From an uncultured Clostridium sp. (GTDB lineage: Bacteria > Bacillota > Clostridia > TANB77 > CAG-508), in the NCBI GenBank assembly GCA_900553015.1, contig USBY01000003.1:1-64000 (forward strand): a DNA stretch of 64,000 nt, read 5' to 3'. Below, in pieces: positions 1 through 9,353 of this stretch. The notes under the pieces were generated by a model. It saw only the letters and a program-made list of their open reading frames with translations. It was not told the origin of the DNA and ran no database searches. Position 1 is the stretch's first letter, and each line of letters starts with the position of its first letter. The position numbers were made by a program, and so were the translations under genes.

Positions 1-1148
1 GAGCGGTTGTATATATTCTTTTGATTTTGCTTCCATTTACTAAAACTCTTTTTGTAAATGGTGCAAATTACAGTACATTAGCACTTTTATTTTGGCTACT
101 TGGAATGAATTTTGTTATAAAGAAAGACAAATTTGAGATTAAGCCAATTCAACAAGGTATCATTTCTGCATTAATTTTTGCAACTAAACAAAATATAGGA
201 GTTTATTATTTAATAGCAATAACTTTGTTTACAATCTATAATTACAGGAAAGAGATAAAAATAATATTAAAAAAATTAGTAAGTACATATATAATCTTTG
301 CTTTAATTACAGCAATTTGGTGCATAATACTTGTCTTACAAGGACAATTTATGGATTTTATTAACTATTGTGTTTTAGGAATAGGAGAATTTGCTCAAAA
401 TCATTTTGATTTTCAAGATTGGCGAATAATTTTATATGCTATACCAGTGTTTGCATTAGTAGGACTTATTATTGCAAATAGAAAATACGGAATATCACTA
501 GAAACTAAAAATATGAAAGCAACAATATTCTTTTTATGTTTTATGTTTCCAAGTTTATTAATTGGATATCCAATATTTAATGCATATCATATAGAGCTAG
601 CTATGGTTGTTTCGATCGTTTACTGTATGTATATGGCAGAGCAGGTTATTGTATATACTAAAGAAATATTTTTAGTTAAACCGGTAAAAATTGTAATAAT
701 AGGTTATATAGTATTTGTACTACTAATAAATGCTTTTTATATAGGTGCTACAATAATAAAAGGGTCTTATAAAACAGATTACGATAATCCATATTTTGGA
801 ATGCTTGCTACCGAGGAAATGAAAAATAAGATTAACGAAATAGTAAATTTTGTAGAGTTAAAAGAAGAGAAGAATCAAAAAGTTATAATTTTTTCGGAAG
901 AAGCAAATATTTACCAAATCGTATTAGGAAAGAATTATCAAGATTTAGATTTACCGTTGTTAGGAAATTGGGGATATAATGGAGAAGAAAGAGTGCTTAA
1001 CAAAATAATGGACTTAAAAGATTCTTTTATATTAATAAAAGATACTAGCAGAACAAATCAAGAATCTGAGAAAATTAAACAATATATAAAGAATAATTAT
1101 AATAGAACCGGAGAAATTCATGGATTTGAAATTTACTATATAGAATAA
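1..1148 (+). CDS. Membrane glycosyltransferase-like protein, 5' end outside window
   Basis: The frame is open from the first bases, so the gene begins upstream of the window. The visible part has about eight to ten hydrophobic segments, short charged loops and a soluble C-terminal tail of about 110 residues. This is the layout of polyprenyl-phosphate-sugar dependent (GT39/GT83-like) membrane glycosyltransferases; the N-terminal half, where the catalytic Asp would lie, is not visible. The family call is therefore an inference from topology, and it could be another polytopic membrane protein. It is followed after 45 nt by the M16 protease pair on the same strand. Confidence 0.5.
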   Translation, partial: AVVYILLILLPFTKTLFVNGANYSTLALLFWLLGMNFVIKKDKFEIKPIQQGIISALIFATKQNIGVYYLIAITLFTIYNYRKEIKIILKKLVSTYIIFALITAIWCIILVLQGQFMDFINYCVLGIGEFAQNHFDFQDWRIILYAIPVFALVGLIIANRKYGISLETKNMKATIFFLCFMFPSLLIGYPIFNAYHIELAMVVSIVYCMYMAEQVIVYTKEIFLVKPVKIVIIGYIVFVLLINAFYIGATIIKGSYKTDYDNPYFGMLATEEMKNKINEIVNFVELKEEKNQKVIIFSEEANIYQIVLGKNYQDLDLPLLGNWGYNGEERVLNKIMDLKDSFILIKDTSRTNQESEKIKQYIKNNYNRTGEIHGFEIYYIE

Positions 1149-1193
1149 AAAAATAAAAATGGTAAAAAATAAAATAAAAAAAGGAGAAATAAC

Positions 1194-2453
1194 ATGTCAT
1201 ATAATAAGGTAACTTTAAAGCAAGGAATTACACTTCATAATATTAATACAGCTAAATTTAAAACAAATCTTTGTGCTGTATTTTTAACATTTCCTATAAC
1301 ATATGAAAATGCAACTAAAGATACGTTAATTGCACTAATGCTAAAACGTGGAAGTAAAAACTTAAAGACAAGACAAGAGATAACTAGCAAACTTGCAGAA
1401 TTATACGGTGCAGAGTTTGACTCTGGAGTGGATAAATCAGGAGATAACCATGTATTAAAATTCTATCTAGAAAGTTTAAATGAAGAGTATTTACCACAAA
1501 AAGAAGATTTGCTTCAAAAAAGCGTAGAAACATTATTAGATCTTGTGTTTAATCCAAACATTGAAAATGATGAATTTAATAAAGAGTTCTTAGAACAAGA
1601 AAAAAATAACTTAGAGCAAATAATAAATTCGAAAATAGACAATAAAACAATGTATGCATTAAACAGGTGTATAGAAGAAATGTATGAAGGTAAACCATAT
1701 GGTATTTATAAATATGGATATGTAGAAAAATTAAAAGAAATAACAGCTAAAAACTTATACGAATATTATAAAGAGTTAATAGATACATGTAAGATTGATA
1801 TTTTTGTTTCTGGAGCAAATAGTGATATAGAAAAAATTTTAGAAAATAATGGTATTGTTAAAGCATTAAAAGAAAGAAATCCAAATCATGTAAAATGTGG
1901 ATCATTTAGTAATGAAAATAAAGAAAAAATTGTAGAAGAAAAAATGGATGTAGCCCAAGGGAAACTTGTAATTGGGATGGATTTAAAATTAGAAGATGAC
2001 AAAGGCAAATATGCCGCACAAGTATATAATACTATACTAGGTGGAAGTGCAAGTTCAAAATTATTCCAAAATGTAAGGGAAAAAGCAAGTTTGGCATATA
2101 CTGTGTCTTCAAATTATATGAAACTAAAATCTAATATTTTTATTAGAGCAGGAATCGAAATAGACAATTATGAAAAGGCTTTAGAAATAATAAAGAAACA
2201 ATTAGAAGATATGAAAAATGGAGACTTTTCAGACGAAGATATAGCTTTAGCTAAAAGAACAATAATTGCTACAATAAATAATATACAAGAAGAACAAGAT
2301 ATAGAACTTTCATATTACTACGGACAAGAACTATCAGACAGAACAATGACAATAGAAGAGTATAAAAATAATATAGAGCAAATATCAAGGGAAGATATTA
2401 ATACTGTAGCAAATAGCCTTAATATAAATACAATCTATTTTTTAAGAAACTAG
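1194..2453 (+). CDS. yfmF: M16 family peptidase-like protein, YfmF type (inactive partner)
   Basis: A 419-residue M16 (pitrilysin) fold protein. The N-terminal domain shows the family layout, but the zinc motif HxxEH is replaced around residue 48 (LMLKRGSKN), so it is expected to be the non-catalytic half of a heterodimer. The C-terminal part carries the M16 segment GGSASSKLFQNVREKASLAY (about 283-302). It has a good Shine-Dalgarno (AAGGAG) 7 nt before ATG. The next gene starts 9 nt downstream and encodes the catalytic partner, the same pairing as yfmF-yfmH of Bacillus, where the pair has been linked to EF-P modification. The exact substrate cannot be read from the sequence. Confidence 0.85.
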   Translation: MSYNKVTLKQGITLHNINTAKFKTNLCAVFLTFPITYENATKDTLIALMLKRGSKNLKTRQEITSKLAELYGAEFDSGVDKSGDNHVLKFYLESLNEEYLPQKEDLLQKSVETLLDLVFNPNIENDEFNKEFLEQEKNNLEQIINSKIDNKTMYALNRCIEEMYEGKPYGIYKYGYVEKLKEITAKNLYEYYKELIDTCKIDIFVSGANSDIEKILENNGIVKALKERNPNHVKCGSFSNENKEKIVEEKMDVAQGKLVIGMDLKLEDDKGKYAAQVYNTILGGSASSKLFQNVREKASLAYTVSSNYMKLKSNIFIRAGIEIDNYEKALEIIKKQLEDMKNGDFSDEDIALAKRTIIATINNIQEEQDIELSYYYGQELSDRTMTIEEYKNNIEQISREDINTVANSLNINTIYFLRN

Positions 2454-2462
2454 GAGGGTATA

Positions 2463-3737
2463 ATGAGAATATTAGAAAACAAAACAGTAAAGGAAAAAGC
2501 ATATTTCGAAGAACTTGAAAATGGTCTTAAAGTTATTATTATCCCTAAGGAAAATACAAATAAAAAGATGGCAATAATAGGTACAAAATTTGGTTCAATA
2601 GATAATCACTTTATAAATCCTAAAACAAACGAGGAAGAAGTAATACCCGATGGAGTTGCACATTTTTTAGAACATAAAATGTTTGAACAAGCGAACGGAA
2701 CTAACAGCTTAGACACATTAACAGCAATTGGTGCAGAAGCGAATGCATATACAACAAATGATCATACAGCATATTATTTTGAAACAATCGATAATTTTGA
2801 ACCAGCATTTAAAGAATTGTTGGACTATGTATTTCACCCTTATTATACAGATGAAAATGTAGAAAAGGAAAAGGGGATAATAGCACAAGAAATAAAGATG
2901 TATGATGATGACCCTATATCTAAAGTATTTTTAAATTCGTTACAATGTATGTATAATAGTTGCCCAGTACGTATAGATGTTGCTGGAACAGTAGAATCTA
3001 TTAATAAAATTACTAAAGATACTTTATATAACTGTTATAATACTTTTTATCATCCATCAAATATGATTCTAGCAGTATGTGGAAACTTTGAACCGAAATA
3101 TATTTTGAACCTAATAAAAGAAAATATAGAACATTTCGATAAACAAGGAAAAATACAACGTATTTATCCAACTGAAAAAAGTGGAATTTTCCAAAAGGAA
3201 AGAATAGAAGAAATGGAAGTTAGTATTCCTGCTTTTGTAATCGGTATAAAAGATGAGGTAGAGGATACTGATATTATAAAGAAAGAATTAATATTAAACA
3301 TAATTTTGAACTGTATATTTGACGAAAATTCAAAATTATTTAAAGAATTGTATGAAGAAGGATTAATAATAACAGAGCCAGATTTAGAATATGAATATTC
3401 TAATATATATTCACATATGAGTATATTTGCTTCTTCAAAGGATCCAGAAACTGTTTATAATAAATTTAAACAGGCAGTAAAAGAAGCAATATCAAGTGGA
3501 ATAAGTGAAAAAGACTTTAATAGAACTAAAAATAAAATATATGGTAGATTAATAACTTCATACAACAGCCCAGCTCAAATAGCTAGAATCTTTATGAGAG
3601 ATTACCTAAATGATATTATTACTTTTGATTATATAGAAAAGTGGAAAGAAATAACATTAAATGATGTTAATGAGATGCTAAAAAATAAATTTAAAGAAGA
3701 AAAAATGGTTTTATCTGTTATAAAACCAAAAAAATAA
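2463..3737 (+). CDS. yfmH: M16 family zinc metallopeptidase, YfmH type (catalytic partner)
   Basis: A 424-residue M16 peptidase. The inverted zinc motif HxxEH is intact as HFLEH (about residue 68-72), followed by the distal Glu region KEKGIIAQEIKMYDDDP (about 137-153). It is predicted cytoplasmic, with no signal peptide. It is translated from AGGAGG directly after the yfmF stop, so the two are very likely co-expressed and form one heterodimer. A simple hairpin with a T-run ends the operon at 3756-3790. Confidence 0.88.
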   Translation: MRILENKTVKEKAYFEELENGLKVIIIPKENTNKKMAIIGTKFGSIDNHFINPKTNEEEVIPDGVAHFLEHKMFEQANGTNSLDTLTAIGAEANAYTTNDHTAYYFETIDNFEPAFKELLDYVFHPYYTDENVEKEKGIIAQEIKMYDDDPISKVFLNSLQCMYNSCPVRIDVAGTVESINKITKDTLYNCYNTFYHPSNMILAVCGNFEPKYILNLIKENIEHFDKQGKIQRIYPTEKSGIFQKERIEEMEVSIPAFVIGIKDEVEDTDIIKKELILNIILNCIFDENSKLFKELYEEGLIITEPDLEYEYSNIYSHMSIFASSKDPETVYNKFKQAVKEAISSGISEKDFNRTKNKIYGRLITSYNSPAQIARIFMRDYLNDIITFDYIEKWKEITLNDVNEMLKNKFKEEKMVLSVIKPKK

Positions 3738-3755
3738 AATCGTATATAATAATAG

Positions 3756-3790
3756 AAAAAGAAGAATTTTGTATCTTCTTTTTTTATTTT
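3756..3790 (+). terminator. Intrinsic terminator after yfmFH
   Basis: AAAAAGAAGA pairs with TCTTCTTTTT around an 8-nt loop, and the T-run continues past the stem. It lies 20 nt after the yfmH stop. Confidence 0.7.
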
Positions 3791-3926
3791 GCAAAAAAAC
3801 TAAAAAAAGAGTCAGACGAAAGTCTTAAAATATACGGAAAAATAGGAATATTTGATTGAAAGTATTGTAAAAATATGGTAGCATAAAAATATACAAAAGA
3901 AAAAAATAAAAAAAGGAGTGGTTTAG

Positions 3927-4082
3927 ATGTTAAATGAGGAAATTTGCAAAGTGAGGGACAAATTAAATAAAAGTATAGAAAAAAACGTTGATTATGCGAT
4001 TATTTATAAAATAAGTGTAGAATTAGATATATTAATAGCAAAATATTATAACGAAGAATTTATAGAAGTCAAAAAAGCCTAA
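3927..4082 (+). CDS. Spo0E-like aspartyl phosphatase family small protein
   Basis: A 51-residue gene with its own AAAGGAG site. It encodes the Spo0E signature SVELDILIAKYY (about residues 32-43), preceded by an N-terminal helix with RDKLNK, the helix-turn-helix hairpin layout of the family. Spo0E proteins dephosphorylate Spo0A~P and hold back sporulation. Its presence argues that the organism has, or recently had, a Spo0A phosphorelay. It stands alone between the yfmFH terminator and the promoter of the secretion operon. Length matches the family (about 50-85 residues). A role in controlling the neighbouring secretion operon is only a guess. Confidence 0.8.
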   Translation: MLNEEICKVRDKLNKSIEKNVDYAIIYKISVELDILIAKYYNEEFIEVKKA

Positions 4083-4126
4083 AATATTACAGCGAATTTA
4101 CATTTTCTTTAAAAAAATAAAACATA

Positions 4127-4155
4127 TTGCAAAGAAAAAATAAATGTTGTATAAT
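4127..4155 (+). promoter_or_regulatory. Predicted sigma-A promoter of the secretion operon
   Basis: TTGCAA, 17 nt spacing, TATAAT, located 50 nt before the first pilin-like gene, which has AGGAGG as ribosome binding site. Confidence 0.7.
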
Positions 4156-4205
4156 AAATTTATGTATTAGTATTAAATAATAAAAATAAGAGGAGGAAAA
4201 GTGCA

Positions 4206-4571
4206 ATGAAGATTTCAAAGAAAATGGCACAAGTAATGACAGTATTAACTGTAGTATTAGGAATTTTATTTGCAACATCAATGGTTTTTGCTGCAGGTTA
4301 TGATATACCTTCTGCTAAAGCTTCAGGTGCAGATAATGCATTAGGAAACATTGGTGGTATGGTGCTTTCAGTAGCACAAATAATTGGTACAGCAGTTGCT
4401 GTTATTATGCTTATAGTATTAGCTATTAAATATATTTCAGCTGCACCAAATGATAAAGCAGAAATTAAAAAACATGCTGTTGTATATATTGTAGGAGCTA
4501 TCGTATTATTTGCTGCTTCAGCATTGTTAGGAATAGTAAAGAATTTCGCAACTGGAATATCTTCAACCTAG
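4206..4571 (+). CDS. VirB2/TrbC-like pilin subunit 1
   Basis: 121 residues with an N-terminal signal peptide (hydrophobic 10-28, cleavage expected after VFAAG), then two transmembrane segments (about 50-75 and 90-112) joined by a short basic loop with APNDKAEIKKH. This is the typical VirB2/TrbC pilin layout of type IV secretion systems. It is the first gene of the operon and has a close paralogue directly behind it. Family assignment is from topology and operon context; sequence identity to characterised pilins is not expected to be high. Confidence 0.75.
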   Translation: MKISKKMAQVMTVLTVVLGILFATSMVFAAGYDIPSAKASGADNALGNIGGMVLSVAQIIGTAVAVIMLIVLAIKYISAAPNDKAEIKKHAVVYIVGAIVLFAASALLGIVKNFATGISST

Positions 4572-4586
4572 TAGTGGTGATGAAAA

Positions 4587-4955
4587 ATGAAAAAAAATAT
4601 AATAAAAATTTTAACTATTATATTAATGTTGTTTATGCTAGCTAATATAACTGGTTTTGTATATGCAGACGAGATAAATCCTGGTGATTTTTCCGGTATA
4701 TATACAAAGACTGGTGTATCAGACTTGGATGACAAAACTGGAAAGATTCTTAATGTTGTGCAAATTGTAGGAACCTCGGTTTCTTTAGTTGCATTATTGG
4801 TATTAGGAATGAGATATATGTTGTCTAGCCCAAATGAAAAAGCTACCATAAAAGAAAAATTAATACCTTATGTTATAGGTACAATAATTTTCTTTGCGGC
4901 ATCAAACCTTGTAGCAATAGTTATAAGATTTGCCGAGCAACTACCTAGCAGTTAA
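4587..4955 (+). CDS. VirB2/TrbC-like pilin subunit 2
   Basis: 122 residues, the same signal peptide plus two-helix plan as the gene 15 nt upstream. The same cytoplasmic loop motif recurs (SSPNEKATIKEK against AAPNDKAEIKKH), showing a tandem duplication. Mature protein would start after YADEI. It is followed by a strong terminator, so the two pilin genes may be transcribed at a higher level than the machinery genes behind the terminator. Confidence 0.75.
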   Translation: MKKNIIKILTIILMLFMLANITGFVYADEINPGDFSGIYTKTGVSDLDDKTGKILNVVQIVGTSVSLVALLVLGMRYMLSSPNEKATIKEKLIPYVIGTIIFFAASNLVAIVIRFAEQLPSS

Positions 4956-4970
4956 AAGATTATAGGTTTT

Positions 4971-5024
4971 AAAAATCCTAAATGTTAAATAAGATTTTCT
5001 TGTTTAGCATTTAGGATTTTTGTT
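4971..5024 (+). terminator. Terminator between pilin pair and the machinery genes
   Basis: AAAATCCTAAATG pairs perfectly with CATTTAGGATTTT around a loop that itself can pair in part, followed by T-rich sequence. The 5025-5206 stretch holds no ORF or other feature I recognise. Confidence 0.8.
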
Positions 5025-5206
5025 GTTAAATTGTGAGAACAAAATAAGTATGTTTTATCTGTTAAAAAGCAGTTTTATTACGATAAACAAAGAATTATTT
5101 CGATTTAAATAATTTTGCCTTAGGGATATAAGAAATTAAACAAAAAATTACCACAAAAAAAGAATGTAAAAAATTTTACAAAAATAAGACATTTAGTCGG
5201 AATTTA

Positions 5207-5235
5207 TTGCAAAATATAGGTAGATAAAGTATAAT
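5207..5235 (+). promoter_or_regulatory. Predicted sigma-A promoter for the machinery genes
   Basis: TTGCAA, 17 nt, TATAAT, 40 nt before the third pilin-like gene. The -35 is identical to that of the upstream pilin promoter. Confidence 0.7.
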
Positions 5236-5274
5236 TAAATATAAGTATAAGTTGGGGGAAAAGGAGTGTTAATA

Positions 5275-5670
5275 GTGAGAAAATCAACGTTTTTTGTTAT
5301 GAATTTATTAATTGTATTAGCAATAATATTTATTCCCGTTACAACGTTTGCTGCAGATAAAGTAAAAACTTGGGACGAGCTTGTTCAAGATGCAGATACG
5401 TTTATAAACAAAGGAAAAGAAAAAGATGTTATTAACAGTAGTGATGTAGCAACAACAATTATGCCAATTGCACAAGCATTAGTAGCTGTTGCAGCAGGTG
5501 TTTTAGTAGTTGTAACATGTATAATGGGTGTTAAATATGCAACAGCAACTAGCCCAGATACTCAAGCAAAATTAAAGAAACAATTAATAGGTTTGGTTGT
5601 ATCAATTGTAGTAGTATTTGGAGCACATGCTATTTGGACAATCGTATACAATTTCATGAAAGATTTCTAA
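5275..5670 (+). CDS. VirB2-like pilin subunit 3
   Basis: 131 residues counted from the GTG at 5275, chosen because AAGGAG lies 8 nt before it; an in-frame GTG at 5266 overlaps the ribosome binding site. The signal peptide ends at TTFAADK. The mature part has about 35 soluble residues and then two membrane helices separated by TATSPDTQAKLKKQ, the same kind of charged loop as in the two upstream pilins. It belongs to the VirB2/TrbC group by topology and position, directly before the PrgI gene. Confidence 0.72.
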   Translation: MRKSTFFVMNLLIVLAIIFIPVTTFAADKVKTWDELVQDADTFINKGKEKDVINSSDVATTIMPIAQALVAVAAGVLVVVTCIMGVKYATATSPDTQAKLKKQLIGLVVSIVVVFGAHAIWTIVYNFMKDF

Positions 5671-5719
5671 AAATAAAGTATATAAAAGGTTGTAGAACTA
5701 GAACAAAGGAGGAATAAAA

Positions 5720-6091
5720 ATGGGTACTTATTATGTTCCAAGAAATTATAAGGGTGAGTCAAGAATATTATATATTTTTACTGCTAAATCTTTAATTACT
5801 ACTGGTGTAGGAGCTCTTATAGGTTCAGTATTTTTTGTTATATTTGGAATGATACTAAATTATAAAATGGTAGGTTTTATAATAATGGGAATATTTGGAG
5901 TATTAGGCTGGATATATGGTGCTGTAAAGATACCTACAATAGCAGGAATTGCAGTAACAAAAAAAGTTGGTGGCGAATCACTAGATGAAATTATAAATAG
6001 ATATATAAAATTTAAAGCAAAGAGACGTATCTATTCATATGCAGATACAAAGATTGCTGATGAAGAAGAAGATACAAAGGAGGAACAATAA
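5720..6091 (+). CDS. PrgI/VirB3-like membrane protein
   Basis: 123 residues with a conserved-looking N-terminus (VPRNYKGESRI), two close transmembrane helices (about 26-48 and 52-72), then a soluble tail. This is the PrgI family of Gram-positive type IV secretion systems, the counterpart of VirB3, which helps place VirB4 at the membrane. The gene order PrgI, TraC/VirB4 agrees. AAGGAGG precedes the ATG by 7 nt. Confidence 0.78.
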   Translation: MGTYYVPRNYKGESRILYIFTAKSLITTGVGALIGSVFFVIFGMILNYKMVGFIIMGIFGVLGWIYGAVKIPTIAGIAVTKKVGGESLDEIINRYIKFKAKRRIYSYADTKIADEEEDTKEEQ

Positions 6092-6092
6092 T

Positions 6093-7325
6093 ATGGATAG
6101 TATTATAATGGGGTTAAACATAATGCTTATAGTATTAGTTGTAATAATAATTGGACTAATAGTAGCGTATTATTTTTTAGTATACAAAAGCAAAGTAAAT
6201 ACAGAAGAAAGAGATAAAGCAAAGGAAATAAAAACAGCCAACAAAGAATTTAATGGAATACCTAGAGAAACTACAGATAAGATATTAGATTTTGACGAAA
6301 TTAAAGATGATATGATCATAAGAAAAAATGGTCAACAATATATCATGGTAATTCAATGTAAAGGTATAAATTACGATCTACTATCTGAAGAAGAAAAAGA
6401 ATCTGTAGAAAGAGGTTTCGTTGAATTCTTAAATACTATCAGATTTCCAATCCAATTATATGTACAAACAAGAAGCTTAAATTTAAGAAAAACAATAGAT
6501 GCATATAAAGAGAAAGTTAATGTAATTGCAGATGAGATAAAGAGCTTACAAAAACAAAGAGCAGAATATTTAAGAACAGGAAATCAAAAACAAGTAGAAA
6601 TGACAGACTTCGAAATAAGAAGAAAAGAAAATGTTTTAGAATATGGTCAAGACATTTCAAATTATATTGGAAGAATGAGTTTTAACCAAAACGTATTACA
6701 ACAAAAAACATATGTTGTAGTTTCTTATTTTAAGAGTGAGTTAGGAAATATTGCTAATTACTCTAAAGATGAAATTATAAATATGGTATTTACAGAATTA
6801 TATACAAGAGCAGAAACATTAATAAGAAGTTTAGGAAGTGCCCAAGTTTCTGGTAGAATATTAGATTCAGAAGAATTAACAGAATTATTATATATAGCAT
6901 ACAACAGAGATGAAGAACAAATTTATCAATTAGATAGAGCTTTAGATGCACAATATGATGCACTATATTCTACATCAAAAGATGTATTACAAAAACAAAG
7001 AGACAGAATAGACAAACAAATAGATGATATGGCTGTTGATTTAGCTTCTGACAGCTTACTAGAGGCAGATAACATATTAAAAGACAGAGAAAAATTAAAT
7101 AACGAATTAAGAGAAAGAACAATCGAAATAATTGAAGAATACAAAAATCAATTAAGCCCAGATTTATATAACGAAACAAAGAAGATAATAGAAGAGAAAA
7201 CTGAGCAAGAAGAAAAAGAAAACAAAAAAGAAGAAAGTAAGACTGAAAAAACTGAAGATAAAACAAATCCAACAGAAGCGAAAAAGAAAGCAACAAGAGG
7301 CAGACCTAAAAAAGCGGATAAATAA
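6093..7325 (+). CDS. TraC-like secretion protein with N-terminal membrane anchor
   Basis: 410 residues from the ATG after AGGAGG, which lies inside the end of the PrgI gene; a longer in-frame reading from 6039 has no such site. One membrane helix (about 8-30), then a domain resembling the N-terminal part of VirB4/TraC proteins (DFDEIKDDMIIRKNGQQYIM, about 69-88; IRFPIQLYVQTRSLNL), then a long helical region with coiled-coil character. The tail is Lys/Glu-rich and low complexity, ending KKATRGRPKKADK. It has no Walker motifs, so it is not an ATPase. The next gene is the ATPase VirB4, so the two may act together. Confidence 0.65.
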   Translation: MDSIIMGLNIMLIVLVVIIIGLIVAYYFLVYKSKVNTEERDKAKEIKTANKEFNGIPRETTDKILDFDEIKDDMIIRKNGQQYIMVIQCKGINYDLLSEEEKESVERGFVEFLNTIRFPIQLYVQTRSLNLRKTIDAYKEKVNVIADEIKSLQKQRAEYLRTGNQKQVEMTDFEIRRKENVLEYGQDISNYIGRMSFNQNVLQQKTYVVVSYFKSELGNIANYSKDEIINMVFTELYTRAETLIRSLGSAQVSGRILDSEELTELLYIAYNRDEEQIYQLDRALDAQYDALYSTSKDVLQKQRDRIDKQIDDMAVDLASDSLLEADNILKDREKLNNELRERTIEIIEEYKNQLSPDLYNETKKIIEEKTEQEEKENKKEESKTEKTEDKTNPTEAKKKATRGRPKKADK

Positions 7326-7348
7326 AAAGGATTGGAGGAAAGTTTTAA

Positions 7349-9337
7349 ATGAAAAATAAGAATGTAGAAGAAAAAGAGAATGTTGTAGAAGTACCAAAGG
7401 GAGTGCTTAGTAAAAATGCTAAAGGAATAAAAGATTTAATTGCTCCTGCTGGAATAGACTTTTCAAATATAAACCATGTAGAAATAGTTTCTACAAAAAC
7501 AAGATATGCAAGAAGTATGATAGTTGCTAATATTCCTAGAATGTGTACATTCCCAGAATTTTTAAGAAGCATGTATACATTTGGAGATATAAATACATCA
7601 GTATTTATTTCACCAGTAAGTGAGAGCTCATCACAAACAGACTTGAATAGAACAATTAATGAGCTAGAAGCAGAAAGACTTGTTGCTATAGACAGAGGAG
7701 ATATTAACCGTGAAAGAATTTTGGCACAAAAAAGAATAGAGGCTGAAGATTTAAGAGACCAGATAGCAAGTGGATTTAACAAGTTATATGAATCTACAAT
7801 AGTTTGTACTCTATTTGCATATAGCTTAGAAGATCTAGACAAAGAAACAGAATTGTTAGCTTCTGAAATGTCAAAAACATTAATTGATGTAAAACCAGCA
7901 TGGGCAATTCAAGAAGAAGCTTTTAGAACTAACTTACCATTTAATGAAAATACAATAAAAAAGGCTCATAATTTTGATAGAAATTCAATGGCAACTGTTT
8001 TCCCATTTTTCTCATCAGAGGTTGGACACGAAAATGGTATTCCAATTGGATTTGATAAACAAACAGGATTACCAATATTGTTTGATAACTTTAGCTCTAC
8101 ACTTACAAACTATAACCTAGTTATATTTGGTAAGTCTGGTGCTGGTAAAGGTGTTACTATAAAAACAATTACAGCAAGATCATCTGTTTTAATGGGAATA
8201 GAAAGTTTAGCACTAGATGCTGAAGGTGAGTATGGTGTTGTTGCAGATGCTTTAGGTGGAGTTAATGTAACTATAAGCCCAAACTCTAATACAATAATCA
8301 ACTTATTCGATATAGAACCAGAAACAGTAAAAGATGAAATAACAGGAAGAGAAAGAGTAGTTTTAAATATAGAAAATAAAGTAGAGGACGTTACACAAGC
8401 TTTACTTACAATGGCAAGAGGTAGTACAAGAAGTGAAGAAGTAAACGAACTTACAAAACAAATTATTGCAGAATCCGTTGCAGAAGAATATGAATCTAGA
8501 GGAATTACAGATGATATAAATAGTTTGTATGAAGAAAATGATCAAACAAAGAGATTCTCTAAGAACTATATAGGAAGAGTTAAGAAAGAAATGCCAACAA
8601 TAGGTTCTTGGTTTAAGAGAATTTTAAGAAAAGGTCAAGAAAATGAAAACCCAGACTATAGATTCCATTACAGTTACTTATCAAAAGTTATGAAACAATA
8701 TGTAAGAGAATACAATGGTCAAATGGCATATTTTGATGGACAATCAACATTCGAATTATTAGATGGAACACCATTTATAAATCTTGACATATCACAACTA
8801 GAGGAAAGATTTGCAAGACCACTTGCACAACAAATCTTACTTTCTTGGATTTGGGAAAAATATGTTAAGAAAAATAGTGAAGATAAAGAAAAAGCAGCAA
8901 AGAAAAGAGTTCTTATTGATGAAGCTTGGATGTTGCTTCCATATCCAGAAGCTGTAGATTTCTTAAATACAATGGCAAGACGTGCTAGAAAGAGAAATGT
9001 TTCATTAGCTGTTATGTCACAAAAATTCCAAGATTTCTACGAGAAACCAGAAGCACAAGCTGTTTTAACATCATCAGATACAAAATTATTCTTAGCACAA
9101 GACAAATCAGAAATTCCATACATAAAAGAAGTATTTAAGCTAAGTGAAGGTGAAGCTGCATTCTTAACAACTTGTAACAGAGGTGAAGGATTACTAAAAG
9201 TTGGTTCAGATACAGCAATAATTTCTATAAGACCAACTAAGAAAGAATTTGAATTCGTAGAAACAAATGTTAACAAAATTAAATTAATACAAGAACAAAA
9301 ACAAAAAGAAGAACAAAGAAATAACTCACAATCATAA
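7349..9337 (+). CDS. virB4: VirB4-family type IV secretion ATPase
   Basis: 662 residues. Walker A is GKSGAGKGVT (about 262-271) and Walker B is RVLIDEAWMLL (about 520-530), followed by RRARKRNVSLAVMSQ, the usual VirB4 arrangement. The N-terminal 250 residues form the non-ATPase VirB4 domain with a helical insert. It provides energy for pilin handling and substrate transport at the inner face of the membrane. Length is within the family range. It is the most reliable marker that 4206-24287 is a type IV secretion locus. Confidence 0.93.
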   Translation: MKNKNVEEKENVVEVPKGVLSKNAKGIKDLIAPAGIDFSNINHVEIVSTKTRYARSMIVANIPRMCTFPEFLRSMYTFGDINTSVFISPVSESSSQTDLNRTINELEAERLVAIDRGDINRERILAQKRIEAEDLRDQIASGFNKLYESTIVCTLFAYSLEDLDKETELLASEMSKTLIDVKPAWAIQEEAFRTNLPFNENTIKKAHNFDRNSMATVFPFFSSEVGHENGIPIGFDKQTGLPILFDNFSSTLTNYNLVIFGKSGAGKGVTIKTITARSSVLMGIESLALDAEGEYGVVADALGGVNVTISPNSNTIINLFDIEPETVKDEITGRERVVLNIENKVEDVTQALLTMARGSTRSEEVNELTKQIIAESVAEEYESRGITDDINSLYEENDQTKRFSKNYIGRVKKEMPTIGSWFKRILRKGQENENPDYRFHYSYLSKVMKQYVREYNGQMAYFDGQSTFELLDGTPFINLDISQLEERFARPLAQQILLSWIWEKYVKKNSEDKEKAAKKRVLIDEAWMLLPYPEAVDFLNTMARRARKRNVSLAVMSQKFQDFYEKPEAQAVLTSSDTKLFLAQDKSEIPYIKEVFKLSEGEAAFLTTCNRGEGLLKVGSDTAIISIRPTKKEFEFVETNVNKIKLIQEQKQKEEQRNNSQS

Positions 9338-9353
9338 ATAAGAGGGAGAATAA

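Noticed and set aside
6039..6092. Longer N-terminus of the TraC-like gene from 6039
   Set aside because: It overlaps the PrgI gene and lacks a ribosome binding site, whereas ATG 6093 follows AGGAGG.
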